Source: an uncultured Chromatiaceae bacterium
GTDB lineage: Bacteria > Pseudomonadota > Gammaproteobacteria > Enterobacterales > Alteromonadaceae
NCBI GenBank assembly: GCA_937978655.1
Contig: CALJUX010000009.1
Location: forward strand, 1-45,714
Direction: 5' to 3'
Length of the DNA stretch: 45,714 bases
This document shows positions 8,462 to 16,576 of the stretch, piece after piece. The first letter of the stretch is position 1. Every line of letters begins with the position of its first letter. The notes under the pieces were generated by a model. It made no database searches. It was not told the DNA's origin and saw nothing but the letters and a program-made list of their open reading frames with translations. A program made the translations under genes and the position numbers.

Positions 8462-11287
8462 TCAGACATCATCAGGTTTGACAAACATGACCTGCACCGA
8501 CGTGGTGTCCAGAGCAAGTGGATTGGCGATATAAATATTATTCGCTTCAGCCAGATACTCGCGCCATAAGGTCAGTACCTTATTAAACGCTTCAAGCACC
8601 ATTGGGGTGTCTTTATCAATACCAGACGCTAACTTCGCTAAGATGCCAGCATAATAATTGGCACTGCCGTGGAACAGGCAGAAGGTAATATCATTTGGCC
8701 GCACAGCTCTGGTGCGTAAAAATGCCCACTGGCGATTTAAAACAGCACGCGCCTGTTCCTGGTCTTCCACATCATCAGCCAAAATATTCTGCAGCTCTGC
8801 AATAGACTCCTGATATAACTGCAAATCAAAAGCAGCCAGAATTGTTTTACCGCAGCCAGTCATTGCCGGATAATAAGTATTTTCAATCAGTTCATTAATC
8901 AGACTGTCTTTCTTCGCCGAGATATCTTCTAACAGAATATTCTCAGGAAGTAGTTTTACAGCACCTTGAATACGCACACCATTGCTGCAGTTATATATCT
9001 CAATTTTATGTCCGGCCATCCGGATAGCCTGTTCGAGCAGCTTACGTGATACATCAAATTCAGGCTTGGTAAACACCTGAGCCGCAAAGTTACCGGCAAC
9101 TGGTGCGCCACCGCCATGCTGTTGCTGATAATCATATACTTCAGTGCCATCAGCTTTATAATATGACGAAAAGCTGGAATGATGCTTTTTAACATCGTGG
9201 TAGCCAAGATCGACACCATGCAGGTAGAAATACTTAAAACCCCATTTCAGAAAGTAATTCAGTACTAAATTCGTCACGGTGGGATAAGCGTAAGACAACA
9301 CCATGGCCTCATAACCCATCGTTTTCAGGCCATTGTTGAATACATATGTTGAGGCTTCACCTTCTTTGAAGCAAAGCAGTACTTCCTGGAACAACGCGGC
9401 GGTATCAGGATGGATGCCGTTGACACTGAGCAAGCGGATTTTTTTCAAATATTCAGCATCATTGATCTGCATCATCCAGTCATAAGTGGCACGGTTCTGT
9501 TCAATCTCGGCATGAAAATCAGGCGTAATGCCATTTACGTGTAAAGAACGAAGCGCTGTACCACAGCTGACCACAATTGCATTATCCCGATGCTCGCGCA
9601 GATATTGAATGGACTCGTCAAGACTCGGACCGTTGCCAATCACAAACACCGGAAGTTCAAAAGCCGGCGGCCGAACCGCACCAGTATACTGCTGACGCAT
9701 AAAACGATAGCCATTTTCAAGGCCGTGATAAGTATGCGAAATCCCATAATAGGCATGGTCAAAGTATTCACCAAGCGCCAGCACAACTTTTAAATCAGCT
9801 CGTAAGTCACTAATCGCTTTTTGCATACTCACGTTATAGTACGAGCACAGCATGTAAGTATCTGCGACCGAATAAGCACCGATCTGATAAAACTGAGCCA
9901 TCAGGTCATTAAAATAATGGCTGCCGTTGTCACCAAGGTTTAGATATATACGATGTCCCGCAGCATCGGCTTTAAGCAAAATATGCTCCCAGTCGACCAC
10001 TTGCAGGCTGGCGTAGAAAAAATCGATATTTGGCTCGCAAATCATCAGATTGCTAATCTGATGGGCTTCAGTCAACGATTGAATATGCTGACCTAAGCCC
10101 ACACCAAAAACGATCAAAGAATTCAGTGTGTCAGGAAGTTTATTCTGCTTCTTTAACGTGGTAGCCAGCAGACGGTTGGTCTTCATCATGTGACGAAAAT
10201 GAACATAGCGCCACAGCTTACCGCCACTCGCCACACCCAAAGCAACGTCATCTTTGAATGGGTGACTGACAAAGTAGTCGTAAAGCTGCTGATACTCAGC
10301 CGCCGTATCATGATGAAATAATGCGCGCCGGCTGTCATGGTATAAGTTTGGCTGACCACTGGCATCAATGACACAGCGCCAGTGTTTTGGTGTATGGTTT
10401 TGCAGTTCTTTATGCACCGCAGGATAAAAACGGGCAATTGCCTGCATATTACGGCGGAACAAATCATTCTCAGCGCCGACAGATATCGGCAAAGCCATGG
10501 TACCAAGCACATTCGCCGCGCGTTCGGACACATAATCCTGGAACTTGCTATACGGCGTAAACACATGATTGTCCTGCAGCAATTTGTTTTTTCGACCAGA
10601 GTGCTGCATCACATAATTCAGTACGTCATCCATCATCGGATGGAAACAATGGCGGTAAACAAAAATCTGCTTTAACTCAGGATCATGTTCAAGTAACTCT
10701 GAAAGTTCGGCAGGCAAACTGCTGGCATCACTTCCAATCTGCAGGAATACATGCGTGCCCTGAATCGCGGCCATTTCAAGAATATCGCGCCAGTCTGTGG
10801 CTTGCACTGAGCAATTCAGGATATCAAATTCTGGTTCATATACAATGAGATAGCGCACACGACAGCTTTGTAACAAATGCTGAATTTGCAGGCCAAGCCC
10901 AAGGCCAAACATAATGATCACATCGGTTCGAAGCGGTAATGGCATGCTGTCCCAACTTGGTTGAGCCTCAGCATTATCTAACAAAAAGTAAGGTGCCCGT
11001 TGGCAAAATGATGCCACTTCAGTGGCAACTTCAGTCTGTGGATCGCTGCCATAAAACACACGCCCTGTTGCAAAATCAACAATATTTAACTGGCCTTGTT
11101 TTGAGCAAAACAATGAGTATTGATGCGTCGTATGTTCTTCAAGCAGGCCGAGCATTGATGGGATGTGCTGGCGAAACGCGTCAATGTTCTGACGGATATT
11201 ACGACTTATCGCTGGCGCGATTTGTTTTTCCAGCAACTGTTGAGCTTGCTCATCATCCATCAGCTGAAAATTGATATATTTTAACAT
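8462..11287 (-). CDS. Maf (motility-associated factor) flagellin glycosyltransferase, DUF115
   Basis: The 941-residue protein carries the Maf/DUF115 core: V-F-V-I-G-N-G-P-S-L-D-E-S (548-560), V-V-S-C-G-T-A-L-R (572-580) and I-T-P-D-F-H-A-E-I-E-Q-N (587-598). Maf proteins transfer nonulosonic acids (pseudaminic or legionaminic) onto serine and threonine residues of flagellin in the cytoplasm. Its position just downstream of fliT/fliS/fliD and five flagellins supports this. The N-terminal half shows an internal duplication: residues about 57-220 and 303-480 both contain a G-Q-x-N-x-x-x-D stretch, then F-G-x-G-L-G-x-x-I-Q-x-L and later E-P-x-x-D and D-W-x-x-I-L. A 53-codon ORF overlaps its start codon. 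Confidence in the family is high; the precise sugar is inferred. Confidence 0.9.
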   Translation of the reverse strand: MLKYINFQLMDDEQAQQLLEKQIAPAISRNIRQNIDAFRQHIPSMLGLLEEHTTHQYSLFCSKQGQLNIVDFATGRVFYGSDPQTEVATEVASFCQRAPYFLLDNAEAQPSWDSMPLPLRTDVIIMFGLGLGLQIQHLLQSCRVRYLIVYEPEFDILNCSVQATDWRDILEMAAIQGTHVFLQIGSDASSLPAELSELLEHDPELKQIFVYRHCFHPMMDDVLNYVMQHSGRKNKLLQDNHVFTPYSKFQDYVSERAANVLGTMALPISVGAENDLFRRNMQAIARFYPAVHKELQNHTPKHWRCVIDASGQPNLYHDSRRALFHHDTAAEYQQLYDYFVSHPFKDDVALGVASGGKLWRYVHFRHMMKTNRLLATTLKKQNKLPDTLNSLIVFGVGLGQHIQSLTEAHQISNLMICEPNIDFFYASLQVVDWEHILLKADAAGHRIYLNLGDNGSHYFNDLMAQFYQIGAYSVADTYMLCSYYNVSMQKAISDLRADLKVVLALGEYFDHAYYGISHTYHGLENGYRFMRQQYTGAVRPPAFELPVFVIGNGPSLDESIQYLREHRDNAIVVSCGTALRSLHVNGITPDFHAEIEQNRATYDWMMQINDAEYLKKIRLLSVNGIHPDTAALFQEVLLCFKEGEASTYVFNNGLKTMGYEAMVLSYAYPTVTNLVLNYFLKWGFKYFYLHGVDLGYHDVKKHHSSFSSYYKADGTEVYDYQQQHGGGAPVAGNFAAQVFTKPEFDVSRKLLEQAIRMAGHKIEIYNCSNGVRIQGAVKLLPENILLEDISAKKDSLINELIENTYYPAMTGCGKTILAAFDLQLYQESIAELQNILADDVEDQEQARAVLNRQWAFLRTRAVRPNDITFCLFHGSANYYAGILAKLASGIDKDTPMVLEAFNKVLTLWREYLAEANNIYIANPLALDTTSVQVMFVKPDDV

Positions 11288-11442
11288 TCTGACAGCGCTC
11301 TTTTAATAATTTTCATTATGACTTCGGCTTGGTAGAAATTAGAAAATTGCAGCATAAGTGCAGTTTTAGGTGTGATACCGATAGCGTCAGGTAAATTTAA
11401 GTGCATGAGTCTGTAGTCTATCAAGCCAGCAGCCTCTTTCAT
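11281..11442 (-). CDS. Candidate small protein (53 aa) overlapping the maf start
   Basis: Read leftward from the ATG at 11442, the ORF starts M-K-E-A-A-G-L-I-D-Y-R-L and ends K-R-A-L-S-E-C. It stops with TAA at 11281-11283, so its last codons overlap the maf ATG at 11285-11287 in another frame. Such an overlap is typical of translational coupling. The protein would be a mixed helix-forming, slightly basic polypeptide with no signal peptide or membrane segment. It matches no family I can name. Against it, there is no good Shine-Dalgarno sequence before the ATG, and an ORF of this length can arise by chance. It is either a genuine small partner of Maf or just leader sequence. Confidence 0.35.
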   Translation of the reverse strand: MKEAAGLIDYRLMHLNLPDAIGITPKTALMLQFSNFYQAEVIMKIIKRALSEC

Positions 11443-11574
11443 GACTAATTAATAAAACAATATGCCATTAATCGCAACAAAATCAAAAGTTAAACTGTCG
11501 GCACGGAACTTTATCATCGTCAGGCTGCGAACACAGACTGTACACAGGGGGAGCCGTAATGGCTTAAGGTCTGC
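11443..11574. other. Intergenic stretch between fliT and the maf leader
   Basis: No gene, hairpin with a T-run, or clear sigma-28/sigma-54 promoter was recognised here on the minus strand. The stretch is AT-rich near the small ORF and more GC-rich near fliT, marking the boundary between the flagellar core and the glycosylation island. A maf promoter, if present, must lie here or within 11288-11574 but could not be assigned. Confidence 0.4.
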
Positions 11575-11865
11575 TCACGATTTGTTATAATTATCAATAG
11601 CTTTGCGACCAGCGTTCAGGCTTATAAGAAATCCGCCGATGCGCTGCCGTTCGGCAGCTACTTGCGCTTGACGCGCGTGAACCCACTGTAACTCAGCTTC
11701 AAGGAATGCGCGGTCTGACTCATCTGCCTGTGCACAAAACGTTTCGAGTTCACTTTGATATTGTTGCCAGGATTGGGCGAATTCGCTGACATCATAGTCG
11801 TCCAGCGCCAGCAGCATCTCAATGGCTGCTTTGCGCTGCGCAATATCGCTAAGGATGCTGTTCAT
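11575..11865 (-). CDS. fliT: FliT-like flagellar export chaperone
   Basis: This 96-residue, acidic, all-helical protein follows fliS with a four-base overlap, the usual place of fliT. FliT binds the filament cap FliD (and in enterics FlhDC and export gate parts), keeping it unfolded before secretion. The residues show two long amphipathic helices (R-K-A-A-I-E-M-L-L-A-L and A-F-L-E-A-E-L-Q-W-V-H-A-R-Q) as expected. Sequence conservation in FliT is very low, so the call rests mainly on size, position and helical make-up. The overlap with fliS indicates translational coupling. Confidence 0.65.
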   Translation of the reverse strand: MNSILSDIAQRKAAIEMLLALDDYDVSEFAQSWQQYQSELETFCAQADESDRAFLEAELQWVHARQAQVAAERQRIGGFLISLNAGRKAIDNYNKS

Positions 11866-12302
11866 GCGGACGCCAGATTCTGCCGGGCATCACGGTCGGC
11901 CAGCATACGGAAGCCAAGTTCGCGATCACTGACCGAAATCTGATCCCAGGCAGATTTTATTTTCAGCATAATTTCAATAACATCGTCAATTTTCTCCACA
12001 CTGCTCTCGCGGCTGGCCAGCATCAGATGGTTCACCATAAAATCGTACAACGACCACAGATTCTGTGACACTTCCCCACCGGCATCCATATCCAGTGAAT
12101 GTTGCAGGGCGGTGATGATACTCATGGCTTTTGACATGGTTTGCGATTTGCCGACAAAATCTTTGCGCTCAATGCAGCCACGGGCTTTGGCCATATTCTC
12201 CAGAGACCCCTGCATCAACAGTTGAATAACACGATGCGGATCAGCGACCGCCAGGTCGTTTTTTACACCGACCGATTTATATGCGTTGATACCGTAACTC
12301 AT
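11862..12302 (-). CDS. fliS: Flagellin export chaperone FliS
   Basis: The 146-residue protein contains the family marks N-A-Y-K-S-V-G near the start, A-D-P-H-R-V-I-Q-L-L-M-Q-G-S-L-E-N-M (about 20-37), then a helical core with S-L-D-M-D-A-G-G-E-V-S-Q-N-L-W-S-L-Y-D-F-M (about 69-90). FliS wraps around the C-terminal D0 helix of flagellin in the cytoplasm, preventing premature polymerisation and delivering it to the export gate. It starts at the ATG at 12302 behind an AGGAG site, 15 bases downstream of fliD, and overlaps fliT by four bases. With five flagellins encoded next door it must handle several closely similar clients. Confidence 0.93.
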   Translation of the reverse strand: MSYGINAYKSVGVKNDLAVADPHRVIQLLMQGSLENMAKARGCIERKDFVGKSQTMSKAMSIITALQHSLDMDAGGEVSQNLWSLYDFMVNHLMLASRESSVEKIDDVIEIMLKIKSAWDQISVSDRELGFRMLADRDARQNLASA

Positions 12303-12317
12303 GTGAAACTCCTGTGT

Positions 12318-13763
12318 TCATCGGATGCTGGACAATGATGCAAGTTGCGAATTTAACATCGCAGATGTGCCTTGCAGCTGACCTAATTGCGAATCGAGCG
12401 CACCATAACGTTGCCGTAAGGTGTTTTCGTAACTCTCTATATATCGGGTGTATGCATCACGATCTTTAGTATTTTTTGCCAAACTATTTTTAAGCGAAGT
12501 TTCTTTGTTATCCAGCAAACCACCTCTTTGGGTGAACTGCGTCACCAGACTGGTGATCGTTGCATTAAAACCGTCACTGTTACCAAACAATTTGGCGATA
12601 CCATCAAAATTGTCTTTTAATGCCGCATCAAGGCGCTCACGGCCTGATGATGAGCCAATTTTAGTGCCGTTAATCTCCAGTCGTCCGCTGTTGGTCATGG
12701 TAATACCCAACGAATACAAGTTGTTTAAGCCAGGTTCGGCAGAACTGACCGGCTTGCCTAACGCGCTGGTCACCATGTTCAGCATACTGCGGACCGTCGG
12801 ATCGCTGTTCAAAGCGCCTCCTTCGCTGACCACTGTTTTACCATCAGCGCCCAGCACCCGGTTTTTGGTCAACATTTCGACTTCTGTCACCAAAGAGTTG
12901 TAGGTATCGACAAATGCCTTCAACTTCTCTTCAGTACCTTTTTTGTCAGTTGCAATAGTTAAGGTGGCGTTATTGCCATCCGGCGTGACATTTTGTACTG
13001 TAAATTCAGTATCTTGCAATGCGTTGGTGAAGGTATTGGTCTTGCTGAAAGTGCTGATACCGTCGATGATCACCTCGGCATCAGTCGCCGGTTTTACCAC
13101 AGTCAGCCCGGCAGTGCCGCCACTGTTTGGCACTGTTGAAATCCCATCCAGGGCCGCATTATTATTGGTGATACTGAGCTGATTGCCATTACCGGTCACA
13201 CTTGAAGTCAGCACCAGTTTGGTGCCAACAGTGCCGCCGGCATTAATAATATTGGCGCTGACGCCGAAGTTGTCTTTATTGCTGTTGATAGCCTGCCTGA
13301 GTGCATCCAGCGTCATGTTCGCCGTAACATTAATTTTAAACGTCTTAGAACCGGCGCCAAACGTGAGTTCTCCAGCCGTGGTGCTCACCACACTGGCAGA
13401 GGACGCAAACGCCAGATCCGCACTTTCCACCCGGCTGCCGGATGCCAGCGTCTTTACTTTCATGTCAAACACACCTGGAGCTGCCGTGGTTTTGGCAGTA
13501 GCTTCCAGGTAAGTTTTAGTATCTGTGGGTTGTTTTACGGTGGCAGTACGGGCGTTGAGATTATTCAGACTCAACGCCTTTACTGCATCCTGAAACTTGG
13601 ACATTGCCGATTTCAGTTTACCGTAGCCAGACAAGGAGGAATCCAGGCTTTTTTTAGTATCATCCAGACGGGCTTCTTTCGTCATCCGTTCAGCTTTTAC
13701 TAATTGTGTGACCAAACTTTCCAGATCTAAGCCTGAGGCCGACCCGAGGGCACGAATTGCCAT
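12318..13763 (-). CDS. fliD: Flagellar filament cap FliD (HAP2)
   Basis: The 481-residue protein caps the growing filament and folds incoming flagellin subunits. The N-terminus shows the FliD_N signature G-S-A-S-G-L-D-L-E-S-L-V-T-Q-L-V-K-A-E, a conserved D0 helix. The middle holds variable Ser/Thr/Gly-rich domains, and the C-terminal 100 residues form the second D0/D1 helix (Y-T-R-Y-I-E-S-Y-E-N-T-L-R-Q-R-Y-G-A-L-D-S-Q). Length fits the 450-480 family norm. The start ATG at 13763 has a GAGGAGA ribosome site. It lies 17 bases after flaG and is probably transcribed from the sigma-28 promoter ahead of flaG. Confidence 0.95.
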   Translation of the reverse strand: MAIRALGSASGLDLESLVTQLVKAERMTKEARLDDTKKSLDSSLSGYGKLKSAMSKFQDAVKALSLNNLNARTATVKQPTDTKTYLEATAKTTAAPGVFDMKVKTLASGSRVESADLAFASSASVVSTTAGELTFGAGSKTFKINVTANMTLDALRQAINSNKDNFGVSANIINAGGTVGTKLVLTSSVTGNGNQLSITNNNAALDGISTVPNSGGTAGLTVVKPATDAEVIIDGISTFSKTNTFTNALQDTEFTVQNVTPDGNNATLTIATDKKGTEEKLKAFVDTYNSLVTEVEMLTKNRVLGADGKTVVSEGGALNSDPTVRSMLNMVTSALGKPVSSAEPGLNNLYSLGITMTNSGRLEINGTKIGSSSGRERLDAALKDNFDGIAKLFGNSDGFNATITSLVTQFTQRGGLLDNKETSLKNSLAKNTKDRDAYTRYIESYENTLRQRYGALDSQLGQLQGTSAMLNSQLASLSSIR

Positions 13764-13780
13764 GATTTCTCCTCGCTGTA

Positions 13781-14200
13781 TTACACTTTACTATTGATCA
13801 GCAAACCGGTTGCTGATCCGAGATCATCCTGCAACTTTTTGATTGCACTTGCCATTTTCAGCACTTCTTCACCAGGGATTTGCCGAATTACATCTTTGGT
13901 TTCAAAGTCGATGACTTTCACCACGGCTTTCCCGGAGTTTTCATCCACTGAAAAATTCAGTGTGCGCATCTGTGCATTTACAAACTGGTTAATGCTTTCT
14001 ACCGCACCACCCAGTTCAGCAGCAGTCGGTGCCGGCTGAGCTTTTGTCAACGCGGCATCCTCAGACTGCAGCGCTGCTGGGTCCTGAGGCACTCGGGTTG
14101 CATTTCTGACCTCTTTGTCGGCCACTGCCACATCCTGTGCTGGCGGCACACTGCGCTGCACTTTTAATGCTGCAGCGCTGCCTTCGACTGAGTTCATCAT
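13781..14200 (-). CDS. flaG: FlaG filament-associated protein
   Basis: The 139-residue protein ends in the FlaG core (about 65-139): F-S-V-D-E-N-S-G-K-A-V-V-K-V-I-D, then V-I-R-Q-I-P-G-E-E-V-L-K-M, the family hallmark. Residues 1-60 are a low-complexity Ala/Gln/Pro linker. FlaG affects filament length in polar flagellates. It lies between flagellin 1 and fliD on the same strand. Its sigma-28 promoter (14211-14237) is so close that the predicted transcript would start only a few bases before the ATG; the AGAGGTGA ribosome-binding sequence lies between the -10 box and the start. Two adjacent ATGs (14200, 14197) exist; I take the first. Confidence 0.9.
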   Translation of the reverse strand: MMNSVEGSAAALKVQRSVPPAQDVAVADKEVRNATRVPQDPAALQSEDAALTKAQPAPTAAELGGAVESINQFVNAQMRTLNFSVDENSGKAVVKVIDFETKDVIRQIPGEEVLKMASAIKKLQDDLGSATGLLINSKV

Positions 14201-14210
14201 CTGTCACCTC

Positions 14211-14237
14211 TTATCGGCCAGCCTGGCAGGAACTTGA
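14211..14237 (-). promoter_or_regulatory. Sigma-28 (FliA) promoter of flaG-fliD
   Basis: On the minus strand TCAAGTTC (14230-14237), an 11-base spacer and GCCGATAA (14211-14218) match the sigma-28 consensus TAAAGTTT-N11-GCCGATAA, with a perfect -10 box. The -10 box ends 10 bases from the flaG ATG. Confidence 0.8.
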
Positions 14238-14270
14238 ATGACAGTCCCGCCGTGCTGGTCAATGTCAGAA

Positions 14271-15095
14271 TTAACCCAATAAGGATAATGCAGATTGCGG
14301 ACGAGTGTTAGCCTGCGCCAGCACTGTAGTACTCGCTTGTTGCAAAATTTGTGCCCGGGTTAATTCGGCAGTTTCTTTCGCAAAGTCAGTATCGCGGATC
14401 CGGCTGCGTGCAGCAGATACGTTTTCAACAACGTTGCTCAAGTTACGGATAGTCGACTGGAAGCGGTTTTGCAGCGCACCCAGGTCCGCACGTTTACTGT
14501 CAATCGTTTTGATGGCGCTGTCGATACTGGCAAGAGCAGTTGAAGCACCAGCAACAGTAGCGATAGTCAGGGTTCCCAGACTCAGGCCTGATGCGCCATA
14601 ACCACCAGAACGGGACAAGTTCACGCTGATGGTCTGGTTTGCGTTTGCACCAACCAGGAACTTGGCAGAATACCCACCTTTGAGGATATCCACGCCCCCG
14701 AACTGGGTGTTCTGTGCAATACGGCTGATTTCCAGACGCAGTGCAGACACTTCTTTTTGCAATGCGGCACGGTCTGAAGAATTGTTGATACCGTTTTGGG
14801 ATTGCACAGCCAGCGTGCGAATACGTTGCAATGAGTTAGTGATCTCATCCAATGCACCTTCAGCAACCTGCGATAACGAGATGCCGTCGTTCGCGTTACT
14901 GATCGCCTGATTCAGACCGTTGACCTGTGAGGTTAAACGGTTGCTGATTTGCAAACCCGCGGCATCGTCCGCCGCGCTGTTGATACGGAAACCTGAAGAC
15001 AGGCGTTTGTACGCTGTATCCAGAGCTGTACCTGAAGTTAACAACTGCCGCTGAGCGTTCAGCGCCGATACGTTGGTGTTTACTGCTAAAGCCAT
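14271..15095 (-). CDS. Flagellin 1
   Basis: The 274-residue flagellin has only the conserved D0/D1 helices: N-terminal V-N-T-N-V-S-A-L-N-A-Q-R-Q-L and R-I-N-S-A-A-D-D-A-A-G-L-Q-I-S-N-R (about 37-53), and C-terminal L-T-R-A-Q-I-L-Q-Q-A-S-T-T-V-L-A-Q-A-N ending L-S-L-L-G. The outer D2/D3 domains are absent, as is common in polar flagellates. It ends L-L-G like flagellin 2, unlike the L-L-Q-G of flagellins 3-5, and also differs in L-L-T-S-G-T-A-L-D and K-G-G-Y-S-A-K-F. This marks it as the more divergent class. It has its own sigma-28 promoter. Ser/Thr in the central region (about 150-195) are possible Maf glycosylation targets. Confidence 0.95.
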   Translation of the reverse strand: MALAVNTNVSALNAQRQLLTSGTALDTAYKRLSSGFRINSAADDAAGLQISNRLTSQVNGLNQAISNANDGISLSQVAEGALDEITNSLQRIRTLAVQSQNGINNSSDRAALQKEVSALRLEISRIAQNTQFGGVDILKGGYSAKFLVGANANQTISVNLSRSGGYGASGLSLGTLTIATVAGASTALASIDSAIKTIDSKRADLGALQNRFQSTIRNLSNVVENVSAARSRIRDTDFAKETAELTRAQILQQASTTVLAQANTRPQSALSLLG

Positions 15096-15171
15096 AAGTC
15101 ACTCCTTAAAAGTCGGGTCAGGTCTGCAAACCGTCGGCGACTTCTTGATTAAGCGGATTCCCGCAATTTTC

Positions 15172-15189
15172 GCCAAACTGCAATTTGGC
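15172..15189 (-). promoter_or_regulatory. 5' stem-loop of flagellin 1 mRNA
   Basis: On the minus strand GCCAAA and TTTGGC form a 6-bp stem (15184-15189 with 15172-15177) around a 6-base loop. It begins 10 bases after the end of the sigma-28 -10 box, so it should sit at the very 5' end of the transcript. Confidence 0.5.
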
Positions 15190-15198
15190 TTAACTGGG

Positions 15199-15225
15199 AT
15201 ATCGGCAACAACTTTCAGGACTTTA
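15199..15225 (-). promoter_or_regulatory. Sigma-28 promoter of flagellin 1
   Basis: Minus strand TAAAGTCC (15218-15225), 11-base spacer, GCCGATAT (15199-15206). It leaves a leader of about 95-100 bases to the ATG at 15095. Confidence 0.78.
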
Positions 15226-15499
15226 GGAAAAAAAGGCAATTTTTTTCCATTTTCAGGCAATTAATTGCAATTTTCATATTTATCAATAAGATACGAGAGG
15301 TAATTTTTTGCACGCCTGCCGATTTATCACAGATAGACGGCATAAACACAACATGCAGTTCAACATCCAGACCGCCGTATCCGGCAAATCTTTGCAGACT
15401 CAGCAAATAAGCCTGCATGACCTGGCTCAAGGCTGACTTTCTGGTTGAGGGGGAAGTTTAAGGCGGAGTCGCTGAGGATTGGAGTGGCACAAATAAGAG
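15226..15499. other. Intergenic stretch downstream of flagellin 2
   Basis: This stretch lies between the flagellin 1 promoter and the flagellin 2 terminator-like hairpin. It is AT-rich near 15226-15300 with T- and A-runs just upstream of the sigma-28 promoter, possibly an UP-element-like tract. No supported gene was found; a 71-codon minus-strand frame (15215-15430) has no family resemblance and runs through the promoter. Confidence 0.4.
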
Positions 15500-15528
15500 C
15501 GCCCCTGCCCGGTAACCGGACAGGGGCG
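15500..15528 (-). terminator. Hairpin after flagellin 2
   Basis: CGCCCCTG (15500-15507) pairs with CAGGGGCG (15521-15528), extended inside by four more pairs after one mismatch, with a 3-base loop. The minus-strand tail CTCTTATTTG is a weak U-run, so termination may be partial or the hairpin may protect the 3' end. Confidence 0.55.
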
Positions 15529-15567
15529 TTCATCCCTGAAGCATCTCTGCAGTCGTCAGCTGCCGGA

Positions 15568-16389
15568 TTAACCGAGCAGTGACAATGCCGACTGCGGACG
15601 CTGATTTGCCTGTGACAGGATAGTAGTACTGGCCTGTTGCAGGATCTGCGAGCGGGTCAGTTCAGCTGTTTCTTTAGCGAAATCAGTATCCCGGATCCGG
15701 CTACGTGCAGAAGACACGTTTTCGACGATATTACTCAGGTTACGGATAGTAGACTGGAAGCGGTTTTGCAGCGCACCCAAATCTGCCCTTTTCCCATCAA
15801 TCGCTTTAATTGCACTGTCAATCTTCGTCAAGGCAGTGGAAGCCCCGGCTACCGTCGCAATCGACAGCGCACCCACTAAGCTAGATGCACCAAAACCCCC
15901 CGTTCTTGATAAGTTCACGCTAATATTCTGATTTGCGTTAGCACCCACCAAAAATTTTGAAGAGTAATTGCCTTTCAGCAATTCGACACCACCAAACTGT
16001 GTCGTCGTCGCAATCCGGCTAATTTCCACTTTCAGCGCCGATACTTCTTTTTGCAGCGCAGCCCGGTCAGCTGAGTTGTTAATCCCGTTCTGAGATTGCA
16101 CAGCCAGCGTACGGATCCGTTGCAATGCCGTGGTAATTTCATCCATGGCACCTTCAGCCGTTTGTGCCAGCGAAATACCATCATTGGCGTTTCGGATGGC
16201 CTGATCCAAACCCTGGATCTGACTGGTTAAGCGGTTACTGATTTGCAGGCCCGCTGCGTCATCGGCCGCGCTGTTAATACGAAAACCTGATGACAAACGT
16301 TTAAACGAAGTGTCCAGTGAATTGCCTGAGTTAATCAGCTGACGCTGAGCATTTAACGCTGAAACGTTAGTGTTTACATATAATGACAT
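15568..16389 (-). CDS. Flagellin 2
   Basis: The 273-residue flagellin has complete D0/D1 ends (M-S-L-Y-V-N-T-N-V-S-A-L-N-A-Q-R-Q; C-terminal S-Q-A-N-Q-R-P-Q-S-A-L-S-L-L-G) and no outer domain. It is intermediate between flagellin 1 (L-L-G end, F-R-I-N-S) and flagellins 3-5 (L-T-S-Q-I-Q-G-L-D-Q-A-I-R-N). Unlike the other four, its N-terminus starts M-S-L-Y rather than M-A-L, and I found no sigma-28 promoter upstream. A GC-rich hairpin lies in the gap between it and flagellin 3. It has a strong GGAGGA ribosome site. It may be expressed by read-through from flagellin 3 or from an unrecognised promoter. Confidence 0.95.
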   Translation of the reverse strand: MSLYVNTNVSALNAQRQLINSGNSLDTSFKRLSSGFRINSAADDAAGLQISNRLTSQIQGLDQAIRNANDGISLAQTAEGAMDEITTALQRIRTLAVQSQNGINNSADRAALQKEVSALKVEISRIATTTQFGGVELLKGNYSSKFLVGANANQNISVNLSRTGGFGASSLVGALSIATVAGASTALTKIDSAIKAIDGKRADLGALQNRFQSTIRNLSNIVENVSSARSRIRDTDFAKETAELTRSQILQQASTTILSQANQRPQSALSLLG

Positions 16390-16544
16390 AGCGTCATCCT
16401 CCGGTTGTGTAATACGTAGCCATATAAGCCGTCCTCTTTTCTTCGACAGGTGCCGCCGTTGTGTGTTTGGGCTGCAGTGTCATAAGTCATTGTCATGGTC
16501 TGGTCGTTAAATGCAGGAAGACTCCAGACCGCATGGTATTCAGC

Positions 16545-16561
16545 GGGGCGCCGCGCGCCCC
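16545..16561 (-). terminator. GC-rich hairpin after flagellin 3 (no U-tract)
   Basis: GGGGCG (16545-16550) and CGCCCC (16556-16561) form a 6-bp GC stem with a CCGCG loop, 15 bases beyond the flagellin 3 stop. No T-run follows on the minus strand, so it is more likely an RNA-stabilising or partial stop hairpin than a true intrinsic terminator. Confidence 0.35.
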
Positions 16562-16576
16562 CGGTTCAGCTCAGCC

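Noticed and set aside
12448..13512. Several + strand frames antisense to fliD (hydrophobic-looking)
   Set aside because: They are shadows of the Ala/Thr/Ser-rich FliD codons; fliD is clearly the real gene.
15215..15430. 71-codon minus-strand ORF between flagellins 1 and 2
   Set aside because: It spans the sigma-28 promoter of flagellin 1, shows no family pattern, and has no good ribosome site.
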